Below, one piece after another: positions 1 through 7,915 of a DNA stretch of 64,000 nt; positions within the stretch are counted from its first letter, which is position 1; each line of letters starts with the position of its first letter. The translations under genes were made by a program, and so were the position numbers. The notes below the pieces were generated by a model. It was not told the origin of the DNA. It ran no database searches and saw only the letters and a list, made by a program, of their open reading frames with translations. This DNA is from Oscillospiraceae bacterium. GTDB lineage: Bacteria; Bacillota; Clostridia; UMGS1840. The stretch lies in assembly GCA_015068645.1 (NCBI GenBank), contig SVKD01000007.1, forward strand, positions 1 through 64,000, given 5' to 3'.

Positions 1-51
1 CCGCACGTGAGCGGCTGCCTGTAATTGTAATGCGGTGTCAAGCCTTCAATG

Positions 52-206
52 CCCCTTTGAGGGGTTAAGCCTGTAATAGCCCCTTCTAGGGGCTGGTCAA
101 ACCACTAGTTTACTAGTGGTTATGATTGGAAAGATGAAAATTTACCGGTTGTGAATGATGTCCTCTCAGTCAGCAGAGCTGACAGCTCTCCCTGGGTGGG
201 AGAGGC
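52..206. repeat. Cluster of strong hairpins, possible mobile-element end
   Basis: Five short inverted repeats follow each other. They are CCCCT/AGGGG (52-64), AGCCCCT/AGGGGCT (78-94), AACCACTAGT/ACTAGTGGTT (100-121), GTCAGC/GCTGAC (169-183) and CTCTCCC/GGGAGAG (186-204). No open gene is present in 1-310. Serial subterminal hairpins resemble the ends of IS200/IS605-like elements or intergenic repeats of clostridial genomes, and any transposase would lie left of the window. The assignment is inference; the hairpins are seen directly. Confidence 0.5.
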
Positions 207-310
207 GACATAGAGGGGAAAAGTGAAATTAGTTTGAAGTAGATGAACCTTCAACCTAGTTTTTTTATTTTCCGACCTTTCTTTTCAGATATATGTTTTT
301 AAGAAATGAT

Positions 311-2110
311 TTAACGGTAGGGGGTAATATCCATTTCCACTACCATAGGGGTTTCAAGCAATCCTTCTTCAGAAGCGTCAAAAGCAACGTAGAAGGTGGT
401 TTCATCTACTTTGATATTGACGGGACGATGATAAATTTCGGAATCCCCCTGATGGAGAATTTCACCGTTTTCTTTGGAAATTACTATGAAATGAGGGCCG
501 TAGTAAGCGCTGCCGTAGATGTTTTTGTCATCAAAGATTAAATTGGTGGAATAGCTAATGGCATTTGTGGATTCCCAAATCATTTTACCGGTTGCTTTAT
601 CAAATGCGATTAAGTTATGTGCTTCACAAACATAAACTCTGTCGCCGTCAATATATGCGCCGGAAATGGGGGTTAATTCTGTTAAGGGATAGTATCCGGT
701 CTGATAGCTCCAAAGGAATTTACCGTTGTTTTTACATAAAATCAAAGCATATTCGTCCATATCAGCAGTTGTAGCTTTTAAAACAACCACTTCGTAATGA
801 TCAGAGGTAGCTGTGCTTCGGTCAGTTGTATTGATGATTTCAACTGCAGAATCATCAGAGATGGGATAGATTTTCTCATCATAGGTAATCCATACGGAAT
901 ATCCGGCATTTTCGCCTACATAGTGCGTTTGACTGGCGATGTCGTCGTGATTATAGGTGAATTGGCTGATGGGACTGTTATTCTGAACATCATCAAGACT
1001 CTTGATTGTAATTCCGCGTTCGTCAGTTTGTAACCAGGTTTTCATATCGGTATAGATACCTTGGCAAACTACATGATCTTTGGGTTCCGGAAAATTGGGG
1101 TCATTAGAATAAATCGTTCCCCCTAAGACTTGCCAAGTATCGGAAAACAGGAACAGTGCATCAATTCCTTTAAATTGATATCCGATGCCACCTCTAGGGT
1201 AATAGGCAACCAATTCCGGCATACCATAAAATGCTTTTAAGGTTTTATAATCTACATCAATCAACTCTTCCAGTTTCACTTTGCGGGAATCCGGATATGT
1301 TACGGCAGCAAGTTGATTCCATTCTTCTTCGGATGCAATACCGTACACGGATTGTAACAGAGTATCTCCTGACTGAGCAAAATAAGGTACTCCTTCGTAG
1401 TCGGTTTCTTCTACTAAGCTGTTTTTGAGCAGGGCGCGGTACAGTAATTCTGCAATTACTTTTCGGGGTGCCTGTTCACTTTGATTAAAATCACCGTATA
1501 AATCAACTTTTTGCGCCAGTTTTACATATCCGTCGGGATAGGCAATGTTACCTCCGATGCAGCTTAAGCCGTAAGAAGTGCAGAGCATCGGTTCATCATA
1601 TTCGATGGCACAAAGTGCCATCTTAATTGCTTGTTCATATAGTACGGGGTCTTCGGGGCCAAAATTGCCATTGCCGTATCCGTTAATGATGCCTAGTTTG
1701 GACGCCACGTAGATATAACCGCTGGACCAATGGTTTGCAGGAACGTCGTTGAACACAACTTCTCCCTGATGATTGATTGCTTCATTTTCATAACCGAGCA
1801 TACGACAGATTAATGCTGCAAATTCTGCTCTGGTGATAGTAGAATCGGGATTGAAATTACCATAGTTATCCCCACGGAATAACTGCAAGTATCCCAGTTT
1901 GGTGATAAAATCACTGTAGGCGTCTGCTTGGTTAACGTCGGGAAATGTAGGTACCTGATAAGCGGATTTGTCTGCTTTTGTTGAATGAAACAATGGTTTT
2001 TTTCCGTTTTCATAGTCCGATGTTGCGTATGCCGCCTGGGAATATAAGTTAAAACACATCCCTGCCAGCAACATAACTGCCATTACCATACCTAAAATTC
2101 GCTTTTTCAT
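311..2110 (-). CDS. SLH-domain exported protein with PQQ-like beta-propeller repeats
   Basis: A 599-residue exported protein, probably held on the cell wall. Residues 1-30 form a signal peptide (MKKR start, hydrophobic core, A-Y-A). S-layer homology units sit at about 56-107 (FPDV...ITRAEFAALICRM) and 119-172 (FNDVPANHW...INGYGNGNFGP), with a weaker third to about 240; SLH domains bind secondary cell-wall polymers. The C-terminal third has PQQ/quinoprotein-like strands (NGKFLWSYQTG, LIAFDKATGKMIWES, VISKENGEILHQG), suggesting a small beta-propeller with no obvious catalytic residues. The ATG at 2110 is chosen over an upstream in-frame ATG because GGAGGAAAG lies just before it and the signal peptide begins there. 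A leader with a terminator precedes it, so expression is probably set by attenuation. Ligand unknown. Confidence 0.85.
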   Translation of the reverse strand: MKKRILGMVMAVMLLAGMCFNLYSQAAYATSDYENGKKPLFHSTKADKSAYQVPTFPDVNQADAYSDFITKLGYLQLFRGDNYGNFNPDSTITRAEFAALICRMLGYENEAINHQGEVVFNDVPANHWSSGYIYVASKLGIINGYGNGNFGPEDPVLYEQAIKMALCAIEYDEPMLCTSYGLSCIGGNIAYPDGYVKLAQKVDLYGDFNQSEQAPRKVIAELLYRALLKNSLVEETDYEGVPYFAQSGDTLLQSVYGIASEEEWNQLAAVTYPDSRKVKLEELIDVDYKTLKAFYGMPELVAYYPRGGIGYQFKGIDALFLFSDTWQVLGGTIYSNDPNFPEPKDHVVCQGIYTDMKTWLQTDERGITIKSLDDVQNNSPISQFTYNHDDIASQTHYVGENAGYSVWITYDEKIYPISDDSAVEIINTTDRSTATSDHYEVVVLKATTADMDEYALILCKNNGKFLWSYQTGYYPLTELTPISGAYIDGDRVYVCEAHNLIAFDKATGKMIWESTNAISYSTNLIFDDKNIYGSAYYGPHFIVISKENGEILHQGDSEIYHRPVNIKVDETTFYVAFDASEEGLLETPMVVEMDITPYR

Positions 2111-2126
2111 TTTCTTTCCTCCTAAA

Positions 2127-2158
2127 TAAAAAAAGTGCAGCAGCCAAAGCTGCCGCAC
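2127..2158 (-). terminator. Attenuator-type terminator in the SLH leader
   Basis: Read on the minus strand, GTGCGGCAGC and GCTGCTGCAC pair with one G-U, followed by seven or more T residues. It lies only about 10 bases before the Shine-Dalgarno of the SLH gene, so it would stop transcription before that gene. Its 5' arm (GCAGCTTT) can instead pair with AAAGCTGC at 2173-2166, an antiterminator. Confidence 0.8.
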
Positions 2159-2276
2159 GAAAAACGCAGCTTTGATTCTGCTGCTACACATCTCATTCCA
2201 GATCAGGTAATGATAAACAAAGCTTGCGTTTTTACCGAACGCAAATCTGATCCGAAAGAATATTTAGATGTGTAGC
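2159..2276 (-). ncRNA. Candidate riboswitch-like structured leader, class not recognised
   Basis: The predicted transcript starts at about 2276 and immediately forms an 11-bp closing stem (2266-2276 with 2183-2193). Inside are an 8-bp stem (2245-2252 with 2201-2208, one G-U) and a TTGCGTT/AACGCAA hairpin (2224-2244). After the closing stem, AAAGCTGC (2173-2166) can pair either with GCAGC at 2184-2180 or with the terminator 5' arm. This is the layout of an aptamer plus expression platform. I tested it by eye against the common classes (TPP, SAM, purine, lysine, glycine, c-di-GMP I and II, THF, ZTP, fluoride) and found no convincing match. Ligand unknown. Confidence 0.5.
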
Positions 2277-2282
2277 ATTCTC

Positions 2283-2311
2283 ATTATATTATATTAAAAT
2301 TTATTTGTAAA
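2283..2311 (-). promoter_or_regulatory. Sigma-A promoter for the SLH leader
   Basis: On the minus strand, TTTACA and TATAAT are separated by 17 bp. The start would be at about 2276, exactly where the closing stem of the leader begins. Confidence 0.75.
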
Positions 2312-2330
2312 TGGTTTTTCCAAAAAACGA

Positions 2331-2362
2331 AAAAAGGTATGGAGCCAATCCATACCTTTTTT
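2331..2362. terminator. Bidirectional rho-independent terminator
   Basis: AAGGTATGG and CCATACCTT pair around GAGCCAAT, with an A-run on one side and a T-run on the other. It ends the minus-strand lipoprotein gene at 2381. Confidence 0.85.
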
Positions 2363-2380
2363 GCGTGACGGATACTCCGA

Positions 2381-3226
2381 TTAAAATTCTTTTTCGTACA
2401 GAGCAAAGAAATTTTCCAAGTCTGTTTTTTCCAAACTTAATTCCATCGCATTGGAATATTCATAATGTCCGTTTGTCATAGCGGGAGTTCTGACTCCGGT
2501 ATCTACCCAGGTTGATTCGAGTTCCGCTTCGACTTGCAGATATTTGTCTGCAGTAACCGATTCTTCTAAAACATAATAAAATTCGTCGGTCATTTCAAAT
2601 GTTTCATCATCGTACAGAATTTCATAGCTGGTTTCGGTTGCAAGTCCGATTTCTTTATTTTCCGTTACAGGGAAGCTGAAGGTATCCCCAAAGGATTCAC
2701 AGCTGGAACCGTTTGAACTTGCTAAAAAGTATCTTAATTCACCGGTATTTACATTTTTTCTTAAGGTCAACCAGTTATCAAAGAAGTTGGAATAAAAATC
2801 TCCCTTTGTCATATCGGAATTTCCTGCCATACTGCTGTAACCGTATAACAGCTTCACTTCACCGTCTTTGATATGAAGAATACCAATGGAATGTGCTGCG
2901 CTTGCCGCAGCATCGGAAAGTATCAGTTCGGGGATTCCGTCAAAATTCAGGTCGTTGAGTCCGATGTAGTTTACGTTGGGAAATTCTTCATCTTTATTTG
3001 CGACAATAAAATCAGTGTATAAGCTTACCCAGTCAATATCGGAAATTTCTTCGTCTGCGGAAGCAGAAGAGGTGTCAGCTGTTGTTACAGTTGATGTTGT
3101 CTCTGTTAACGTTGTTTCGTTTGTTGGGGAAGTAGTTTCTTCGTTTTTCTCGGTGGTGGAACAACCGGTGGAGATTCCCGATACCATAGCAAGCATCAGA
3201 ATAAGGCTTAGCAATCGTTTTTTCAT
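2381..3226 (-). CDS. Lipoprotein of unknown function with acidic Asp/Asn-rich loop
   Basis: A 281-residue predicted lipoprotein. The N-terminus has MKKR, a hydrophobic stretch and a lipobox ending G-I-S-T-G-C, so it should be lipidated and held on the outer face of the membrane. A Thr/Ser/Glu-rich linker (about 25-60) leads to a globular domain. That domain contains LNDLNFDGIPELIL, an Asp-rich pattern common in calcium-binding-like loops of clostridial lipoproteins. I do not recognise the rest. The ATG at 3226 has GGAGGAAAC in front and is preferred to the in-frame ATG seven codons earlier. It is a single-gene unit with its own terminator; no neighbour gives a clue to its role. Confidence 0.75.
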   Translation of the reverse strand: MKKRLLSLILMLAMVSGISTGCSTTEKNEETTSPTNETTLTETTSTVTTADTSSASADEEISDIDWVSLYTDFIVANKDEEFPNVNYIGLNDLNFDGIPELILSDAAASAAHSIGILHIKDGEVKLLYGYSSMAGNSDMTKGDFYSNFFDNWLTLRKNVNTGELRYFLASSNGSSCESFGDTFSFPVTENKEIGLATETSYEILYDDETFEMTDEFYYVLEESVTADKYLQVEAELESTWVDTGVRTPAMTNGHYEYSNAMELSLEKTDLENFFALYEKEF

Positions 3227-3388
3227 TTTTTTGTTTCCTCCAAACATATAATTAAAAAATCAATCTTAATATCTATGACAAAAAACAACCAAAAAAGTTC
3301 CAAAAAATGGAAAAAAATAAAGCATAAATTTTAACATTTTTTCATAGGAATAGTACCACTCAAAAATAAATAATCGGAGGAATCTTTT

Positions 3389-4858
3389 ATGAACGTATTA
3401 CAAGACATTGCAAAACGAACCGGTGGTGACATTTATATCGGAGTGGTTGGACCTGTTCGCACGGGGAAATCCACCTTTATCAAGCGTTTTATGGACTTGA
3501 TGGTGTTACCAAATATGAAAAATCCTTATGAAAAGGAACGCTTAAATGACGAGCTTCCTCAGTCAGCGCAAGGGAAGACCATTATGACCACCGAGCCGAA
3601 ATTCATTCCCAATGAAGCGGCAAATATTGATTTTGGTGACAGTGGTAGTGCGAAAGTAAAATTAGTGGACTGCGTAGGCTATGTAATTCCGGAGGCTTTG
3701 GGACACGAAGAGGAAGGAATTGCCCGTATGGTGATGACACCTTGGAGTGAGGAAGAAATGCCTTTCCGGGAAGCGGCAGAAATCGGCACAAAAAAAGTGA
3801 TATGCGAACATTCTACCATTGGGCTTTTAATTACCACCGACGGAACTGTTACCGATATCGACCGTGAAAGTTACGTGGAAGCAGAACGACGGGTGGTACG
3901 GGAGCTTTCAGAGCTTCAAAAGCCATTTGTGGTCGTGTTAAATTCCAGAGAGCCCAAAAGCGAAGCCGCATGCCTTCTGTGTGATCAGATGGCGGAAGAA
4001 TATGCTGTTCCCGTAGTTTGTTGTGATTGTCAGCAGATGAATGAAGAGGAGCTGCTTTCTCTGTTAAAGACAGTGTTATATGAATTTCCTGTTTCTGAAG
4101 TTGGCTTTTCATTTCCGGGCTGGATTCGTTCTTTGGACAGCGCTCATCCTTTAAAACAAAGTATTTATCAAAGTGTACATTCTCTGATGGAACAAACCAA
4201 CTCTTTGCGTGATGTAATTGACGGTGTAGCGGCGTTGACACCTGTTGACCCCATTGAAGATGTACGCATTAGTTCCATCTTACCCGGAGCCGGCTCACTT
4301 ACTGTGACACTTTCTGTTCCGGAATTTTTATTCTACGAAGTGATTTCAGATACCACAGGTCTTAAGATTCATTCGGATGATTGTCTGATGAGAGTTCTTC
4401 GGGAATTATCGGAAGCCAAAACCAAGTATGATAAGTTGGAAGCAGCTTTAAATCAGGTGAAAGCAACCGGTTACGGTATTGTTTCCCCCTCTATTGAAGA
4501 ACTGACTTTAGAGGAACCGGAAATCATTCGACAAGGCAGTAAATATGGTGTTTCTCTTCGTGCTTCTGCACCGTCTATCCATATGATACGGGCGGATATT
4601 CAAACGGAAGTGAGCCCTATTGTGGGAACCGAAAAACAGTCGGAAGATTTGGTGAAGTATCTGCTGTCCGATTATGAAGAAGATCCCACCAAAATCTGGG
4701 AATCCAATATTTTCGGAAAATCTCTTCACGAGCTGATTAACGAAGGGTTACAAACCAAACTTGCCCGTATGCCGGAGGATGCACAGGGGAAACTTCGGGA
4801 AACTCTTACCAAAATCATTAACGAGGGCAGCGGGGGCCTGATTTGCATTATACTTTAA
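3389..4858 (+). CDS. spoIVA: Stage IV sporulation protein A (spore coat ATPase)
   Basis: A 489-residue match to SpoIVA, the ATPase that polymerises on the forespore surface and forms the basement layer of the spore coat. The N-terminus has a Walker A motif GPVRTGKST (21-29), a switch-like segment around TTEPKFIPNEA (67-77) and a Walker B-like KLVDCVGY (91-98). The C-terminus ends in the hydrophobic GGLICIIL typical of the family. Length agrees with the Bacillus protein (about 490). The start follows CGGAGG at good spacing. In known sporulators it is expressed in the mother cell under sigma-E; I did not find a convincing sigma-A promoter upstream, which fits. A hairpin terminator follows. It is strong evidence that the host forms endospores. 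Confidence 0.97.
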   Translation: MNVLQDIAKRTGGDIYIGVVGPVRTGKSTFIKRFMDLMVLPNMKNPYEKERLNDELPQSAQGKTIMTTEPKFIPNEAANIDFGDSGSAKVKLVDCVGYVIPEALGHEEEGIARMVMTPWSEEEMPFREAAEIGTKKVICEHSTIGLLITTDGTVTDIDRESYVEAERRVVRELSELQKPFVVVLNSREPKSEAACLLCDQMAEEYAVPVVCCDCQQMNEEELLSLLKTVLYEFPVSEVGFSFPGWIRSLDSAHPLKQSIYQSVHSLMEQTNSLRDVIDGVAALTPVDPIEDVRISSILPGAGSLTVTLSVPEFLFYEVISDTTGLKIHSDDCLMRVLRELSEAKTKYDKLEAALNQVKATGYGIVSPSIEELTLEEPEIIRQGSKYGVSLRASAPSIHMIRADIQTEVSPIVGTEKQSEDLVKYLLSDYEEDPTKIWESNIFGKSLHELINEGLQTKLARMPEDAQGKLRETLTKIINEGSGGLICIIL

Positions 4859-4870
4859 GTAAAAATGAAA

Positions 4871-4902
4871 AAAGAGTTCAACACTTGAACTCTTTTTTTC
4901 TG
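4871..4902. terminator. Bidirectional terminator after spoIVA
   Basis: AAAGAGTTCA pairs with TGAACTCTTT, with A- and T-runs on the two sides. It can serve both spoIVA (+) and the converging lectin-like gene (-). Confidence 0.85.
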
Positions 4903-4921
4903 TATTTGATTGTGAGGTTGT

Positions 4922-5386
4922 TTAATCTTCCCATTCGCAGATGAAGCCGTCTGCAACATTGTAATCAAAATCATTCCATATAATCAATTTATCATCGGTG
5001 TCTGTTCCGCGCATTTTGATATATGATGCTGCTTCGGAAGATTCTCCACTGGAATATTCAAAGAAGTTGTCATTTAATTCAGTGCCGTTGGTAATCCAGT
5101 TTGCATTGTAATCTTCATCCAACTGTGCTCCGATCCATACATCGGTATCGGTGCCAAGCATCCGGCGAATTTCTTCCTTTTCTTCTTCGGATTCGATGGT
5201 TACCAGATGGCCGCCTTCATTTTCGCAATACTCTTTTGCATCGCTCCAAGACATTTTTTCTTCAATTAGTTCATAGCGAACCTTGTTTTCTTTCGCGGGA
5301 TCCATGGGAGGAGCCTGGTAAACATTGTTACAGGCACTCAGTGTAATTAGCATCATACAAATAAAGCCTAACATTCTTTTTTTCAC
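4922..5386 (-). CDS. Lipoprotein with C-type lectin-like domain
   Basis: A 154-residue lipoprotein. A short signal sequence ends in L-S-A-C (lipobox), so the protein should sit on the outer face of the membrane. The rest is one C-type lectin-like fold: YELIEEKMSWSDAKEYC, GGHLVTIESEEE, DVWIGAQLDED, WNDFDYN and a final GFICEWE. These are the conserved helix, WIG strand and last cysteine strand of the CTL domain. Ligand type cannot be told; the usual sugar-binding EPN/QPD triplet is not evident, so protein or peptide binding is also possible. The start is GTG at 5386, which has AGAAGGA six bases upstream and a TTGCAA-17-TACAAT promoter. A 74-bp repeat lies behind that promoter. Confidence 0.8.
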   Translation of the reverse strand: MKKRMLGFICMMLITLSACNNVYQAPPMDPAKENKVRYELIEEKMSWSDAKEYCENEGGHLVTIESEEEKEEIRRMLGTDTDVWIGAQLDEDYNANWITNGTELNDNFFEYSSGESSEAASYIKMRGTDTDDKLIIWNDFDYNVADGFICEWED

Positions 5387-5419
5387 GTTGGTTCCTTCTT
5401 TCTTTGTTATAATAATGAC

Positions 5420-5448
5420 ATTGTACCATATTCTGAACAGTATTGCAA
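5420..5448 (-). promoter_or_regulatory. Sigma-A promoter of the lectin-like lipoprotein gene
   Basis: On the minus strand TTGCAA and TACAAT are separated by 17 bp, and transcription would start about 25 bases before the GTG start codon. Confidence 0.65.
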
Positions 5449-5481
5449 TGATTTTATGTAAATTGATTGACATTATTTTGC

Positions 5482-5556
5482 AAATAAGAACCCGACCCGA
5501 TGACGCAATCAAAGATTGCGGTCGGGTGCCCCGGAACCTTGTTGTATTCACAATAA
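5482..5556 (-). repeat. Terminator-linked dispersed repeat, copy 1
   Basis: A 74-bp sequence also found at 21670-21743 and 52512-52584. Read on this strand it begins ATTGTGAATACAACAAGG and ends GGGTCGGGTTCTTATTT. Its core can fold: CCCGACC pairs with GGTCGGG and encloses the hairpin GCAATC-TTT-GATTGC. It starts directly at the U-tract of the vanW-operon terminator. Confidence 0.9.
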
Positions 5557-5597
5557 AAAGAGTGCAGTTTTTCATAAGAATTCTGCACTCTTTTTTG
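5556..5597 (-). terminator. Terminator of the TIM-barrel/yqeG/vanW operon
   Basis: GAGTGCAG (5590-5583 read on minus) pairs with CTGCACTC (5567-5560), followed by TTTTTATT, which runs straight into repeat copy 1. Confidence 0.85.
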
Positions 5598-6434
5598 TTA
5601 TCCTCTGATAAGGTCTTTGGGAATTAAATCGTAATCATACATGACTTCGGAATGGTTGTCCAAAATCAGTTCTTTTGCCCGTACTTGATTTGTTTCCCGA
5701 TCGATTACATTTCTGTAAATCTTGGAGTTTCTGTAAAAAATGTCATTCTTTTTTTGGAAGTGGTGATCTTCCTCCACCAGTTCGTATGTATCGGGGAAGG
5801 GCTTTTCGCTTCTCAGTTCGGCATTTAAGATTTCACCGTCACACCAAACAAGAAGCTGCACGTCCTGATCGGTGGTATTCTGAAAACGGTAATCAATATG
5901 GTTATAACATACTGAGGTGCCTGCACTAAAGGGAACCCGTTTGCCTTCGTCAGGTGCCAATGCATCGGAATGCTGATGAAATTCAGTAACCGTAAGAGGG
6001 GAGTGCAACGCTAAAAGATGCATGGTGTTTCCCAAATTGCAAAGACCGCCGCCGACACCTGCAATTAAGCGGTTTCCTTCAATGATTCTGCCTTCTTTAT
6101 ATCCTTTTCGTTTGGAGGTTTTGCCAACGGTTTTCCAAAACGAAAACACTTCACCGGGATGGATGATGATGCCGTTGATTTTGCTTCCTGCAATATCAAT
6201 GTTGACTGCTTTGTTCAGCTGGTGAGTCAAATCCACACCGGGAGCTCTTTTGATCATATTGGCATGGTATTCCCAAACCACGTTCGGTAATTTGTTTATC
6301 GGTTGATTTTTTCTCTTTTTTGCAAATTTTTCTTTTCCGAAGAAATTCTTAAGATGTCTTTTCAGACGTTCCTTTTCCATGGAAATTGCATAACAGGTGG
6401 GGTTAATATCACAAAACAGTTTTTTCTTTTTCAT
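5598..6434 (-). CDS. VanW-family protein
   Basis: A 278-residue VanW-family protein. The conserved core is seen in APGVDLTHQLNKAVNI, LHPGEVFSFWKTVG-like IIHPGEVFSFW, GYKEGRII, GVGGGLCNLGNTM and FHQHSDALAP. VanW was named from vancomycin-resistance clusters, but the domain is widespread in Firmicutes and its biochemical role is not settled, so no resistance is implied. There is no clear signal peptide; the N-terminus is basic and Lys-rich. The gene overlaps the end of yqeG by about 26 bases, so the two are probably translationally coupled. The ATG at 6434 is used; a TTG at 6440, closer to the GGAG, is an alternative start. Confidence 0.85.
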   Translation of the reverse strand: MKKKKLFCDINPTCYAISMEKERLKRHLKNFFGKEKFAKKRKNQPINKLPNVVWEYHANMIKRAPGVDLTHQLNKAVNIDIAGSKINGIIIHPGEVFSFWKTVGKTSKRKGYKEGRIIEGNRLIAGVGGGLCNLGNTMHLLALHSPLTVTEFHQHSDALAPDEGKRVPFSAGTSVCYNHIDYRFQNTTDQDVQLLVWCDGEILNAELRSEKPFPDTYELVEEDHHFQKKNDIFYRNSKIYRNVIDRETNQVRAKELILDNHSEVMYDYDLIPKDLIRG

Positions 6435-6978
6435 TGTCAATTATACTCCTTTGTAAACTGATGTTTCCCAGGCGGTGTGTCTGCGATTTCTGCATTTTGT
6501 AGTATGCTAAAATGCACTGTTCCACCATTCTTCGTTTTGAGAATCTGCTTTCTCCCGGATAGGTCAGAAACTCCACTAAAATACTTGCCATGCCACATCG
6601 GTTAGCACCGCGGATATCTGTGAAAATTTGATCTCCCACAAACACCACCTCATCAAGGTTTAAATCCAGCATCAAAACAGCTTTTTGGTAATTTTTTGGA
6701 TCGGGCTTGTCTGCATCGGGAATGTAGGGAGTGTCAATATTTTGAATAAATTGTTCGATTCGCTGGGTGTTGTTGTTGGAAAGTAACAGTGTTTTTAAGC
6801 CCACACCATGAATGTGACGGAACAATTCATCCACTTGGGGTGTGGAGCCATCACCGTGAGGAACCAGGGTGCCGTCAATATCAAATATAATGCCTCGGTA
6901 TCCCTTTTGGTATAATGCCTCGTAGTCAATGTGAAAAACACTTTTTACCTGTTCATAGGGAAAAAATTGTTTTAGCAT
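6409..6978 (-). CDS. yqeG: YqeG-family HAD phosphatase
   Basis: A 189-residue HAD-superfamily class IIIA hydrolase of the YqeG type. Motif I is seen as IIFDIDGTLVPHG, motif II as LLLSNNNT, the lysine region as DADKPDPKNY, and motif IV as FVGDQIFTDIRGANRCG. The catalytic Asp pair DxD is present in motif I, so it should be active. The physiological substrate of the family is not firmly known. The gene is the second of three in an operon and overlaps the start of the VanW gene. The ATG at 6978 has AAAGGTG at good spacing; an in-frame GTG lies four codons upstream. Confidence 0.9.
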   Translation of the reverse strand: MLKQFFPYEQVKSVFHIDYEALYQKGYRGIIFDIDGTLVPHGDGSTPQVDELFRHIHGVGLKTLLLSNNNTQRIEQFIQNIDTPYIPDADKPDPKNYQKAVLMLDLNLDEVVFVGDQIFTDIRGANRCGMASILVEFLTYPGESRFSKRRMVEQCILAYYKMQKSQTHRLGNISLQRSIIDNEKEKTVL

Positions 6979-6992
6979 AATGCTTATCACCT

Positions 6993-7667
6993 TTATGATT
7001 TTTGGGAGATATAGTCAATCACCTTGTCGATTTGTTGGGCGAAGCTTCCGTTGAAATCATTTTCAAAAAAAGCACCGCCTACGGTGAATGCCCATGCCTT
7101 GGACTGTTTTACCAAATCCAATCGTTCAAAGCTATTGATACTGCCTGCCACACAGACGGGAGCATCCACACGGGACACAAACTCAAAAATCAACGAATCT
7201 GCATCTCCCTGATAACGGTATCCCAGTAAATCAAAACCGTACACACCTTTTTGCAGGTAGGTGTTGGCAGCATCTACCATTTCGTCGACAGAGCCTTCCA
7301 ACACAGAAGGACGGTCATACACATTGCCGATAAAGGGCATATATTTTAGGTTGTTTGCTTTGCAAAATTCGTTCACGGAATCAAAAAACAGAGTTCCCAT
7401 CAGAATATCACAGCCACATTCTGCAGCCAGCTTTGCACCGTTTAAGCACTCGTCTTCCGTGTAGGCAACCACTTCCATCACAGTTGTTTTTTGACACTCT
7501 TTCATATAGGAATACAATTTTTTCATTTCCGGAAGGGGAAGTCCTTTTTCTTTCATTCCCCAGTATTGTGCTTTGCAGTTTTCACACTGCTTAAAAATTT
7601 CATAAGCATTCGGCACAGTTTGGTCATTATGGGTAAGCATGACGATTAAATTCAGGTTAGAATCCAC
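6993..7667 (-). CDS. TIM-barrel protein of unknown function
   Basis: A 224-residue protein with the alternating beta/alpha pattern of a phosphate-binding TIM barrel. Typical strand ends are LIVMLTHND, TTVMEVVAYTEDE, CDILMGTLFFDS, LKYMPFIGNV, VYGFDLLGYRY, APVCVAGSINS and AFTVGGAFFE. The late GSI and GGAFF segments resemble the phosphate-binding loops of NanE/KDPG-aldolase-like barrels, but I cannot assign a reaction. The start is a GTG six bases after GGAGGG. It is the first gene of the operon with yqeG (15-bp gap) and vanW, behind a TTGAAA-17-TACAAT promoter. Confidence 0.7.
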   Translation of the reverse strand: MDSNLNLIVMLTHNDQTVPNAYEIFKQCENCKAQYWGMKEKGLPLPEMKKLYSYMKECQKTTVMEVVAYTEDECLNGAKLAAECGCDILMGTLFFDSVNEFCKANNLKYMPFIGNVYDRPSVLEGSVDEMVDAANTYLQKGVYGFDLLGYRYQGDADSLIFEFVSRVDAPVCVAGSINSFERLDLVKQSKAWAFTVGGAFFENDFNGSFAQQIDKVIDYISQKS

Positions 7668-7769
7668 CGCTTTCCCTCCTTTTTTATAGTTTCATATATT
7701 CGGTACATGCGCTTTTTGCGCTGTTTTCTGATATGTATTCATCAACGAAAAGTTTATCACATAGATGTT

Positions 7770-7798
7770 ATTGTATCACAAAAATTTACTTTTTTCAA
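7770..7798 (-). promoter_or_regulatory. Sigma-A promoter of the TIM-barrel/yqeG/vanW operon
   Basis: On the minus strand TTGAAA and TACAAT are separated by 17 bp. It is divergent from the promoter at 7827-7855. Confidence 0.7.
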
Positions 7799-7826
7799 TG
7801 TTTTCACAAACTTTTCACAAAAAAAC

Positions 7827-7855
7827 TTGCATTTTTTTGAAATATTTGGTAAAAT
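7827..7855 (+). promoter_or_regulatory. Sigma-A promoter of the surface-protein gene at 7916
   Basis: TTGCAT and TAAAAT are separated by 17 bp and lie about 60 bases before the ATG. Confidence 0.65.
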
Positions 7856-7915
7856 TGAAGCAAATTATACGGAAATTTTTATCTGATGAAATCGAAATCA
7901 GAAGGGAAGAGGATT

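Noticed and set aside
2201..2220. The SLH leader contains ACCTGATCTGGA, as in TPP riboswitches
   Set aside because: The rest of the TPP core (CTGAGA, the pairing around GGATAATACCAG) is missing, and these bases are explained by pairing with GATCAGAT in the leader.
5325..5627. Plus-strand open frame across repeat copy 1
   Set aside because: It consists of promoter, repeat and terminator sequence read through; no protein features.
5598..6434. VanW as a vancomycin-resistance determinant
   Set aside because: No vanA/H/X or vanR/S-like genes are near; the family is widespread with unknown function.
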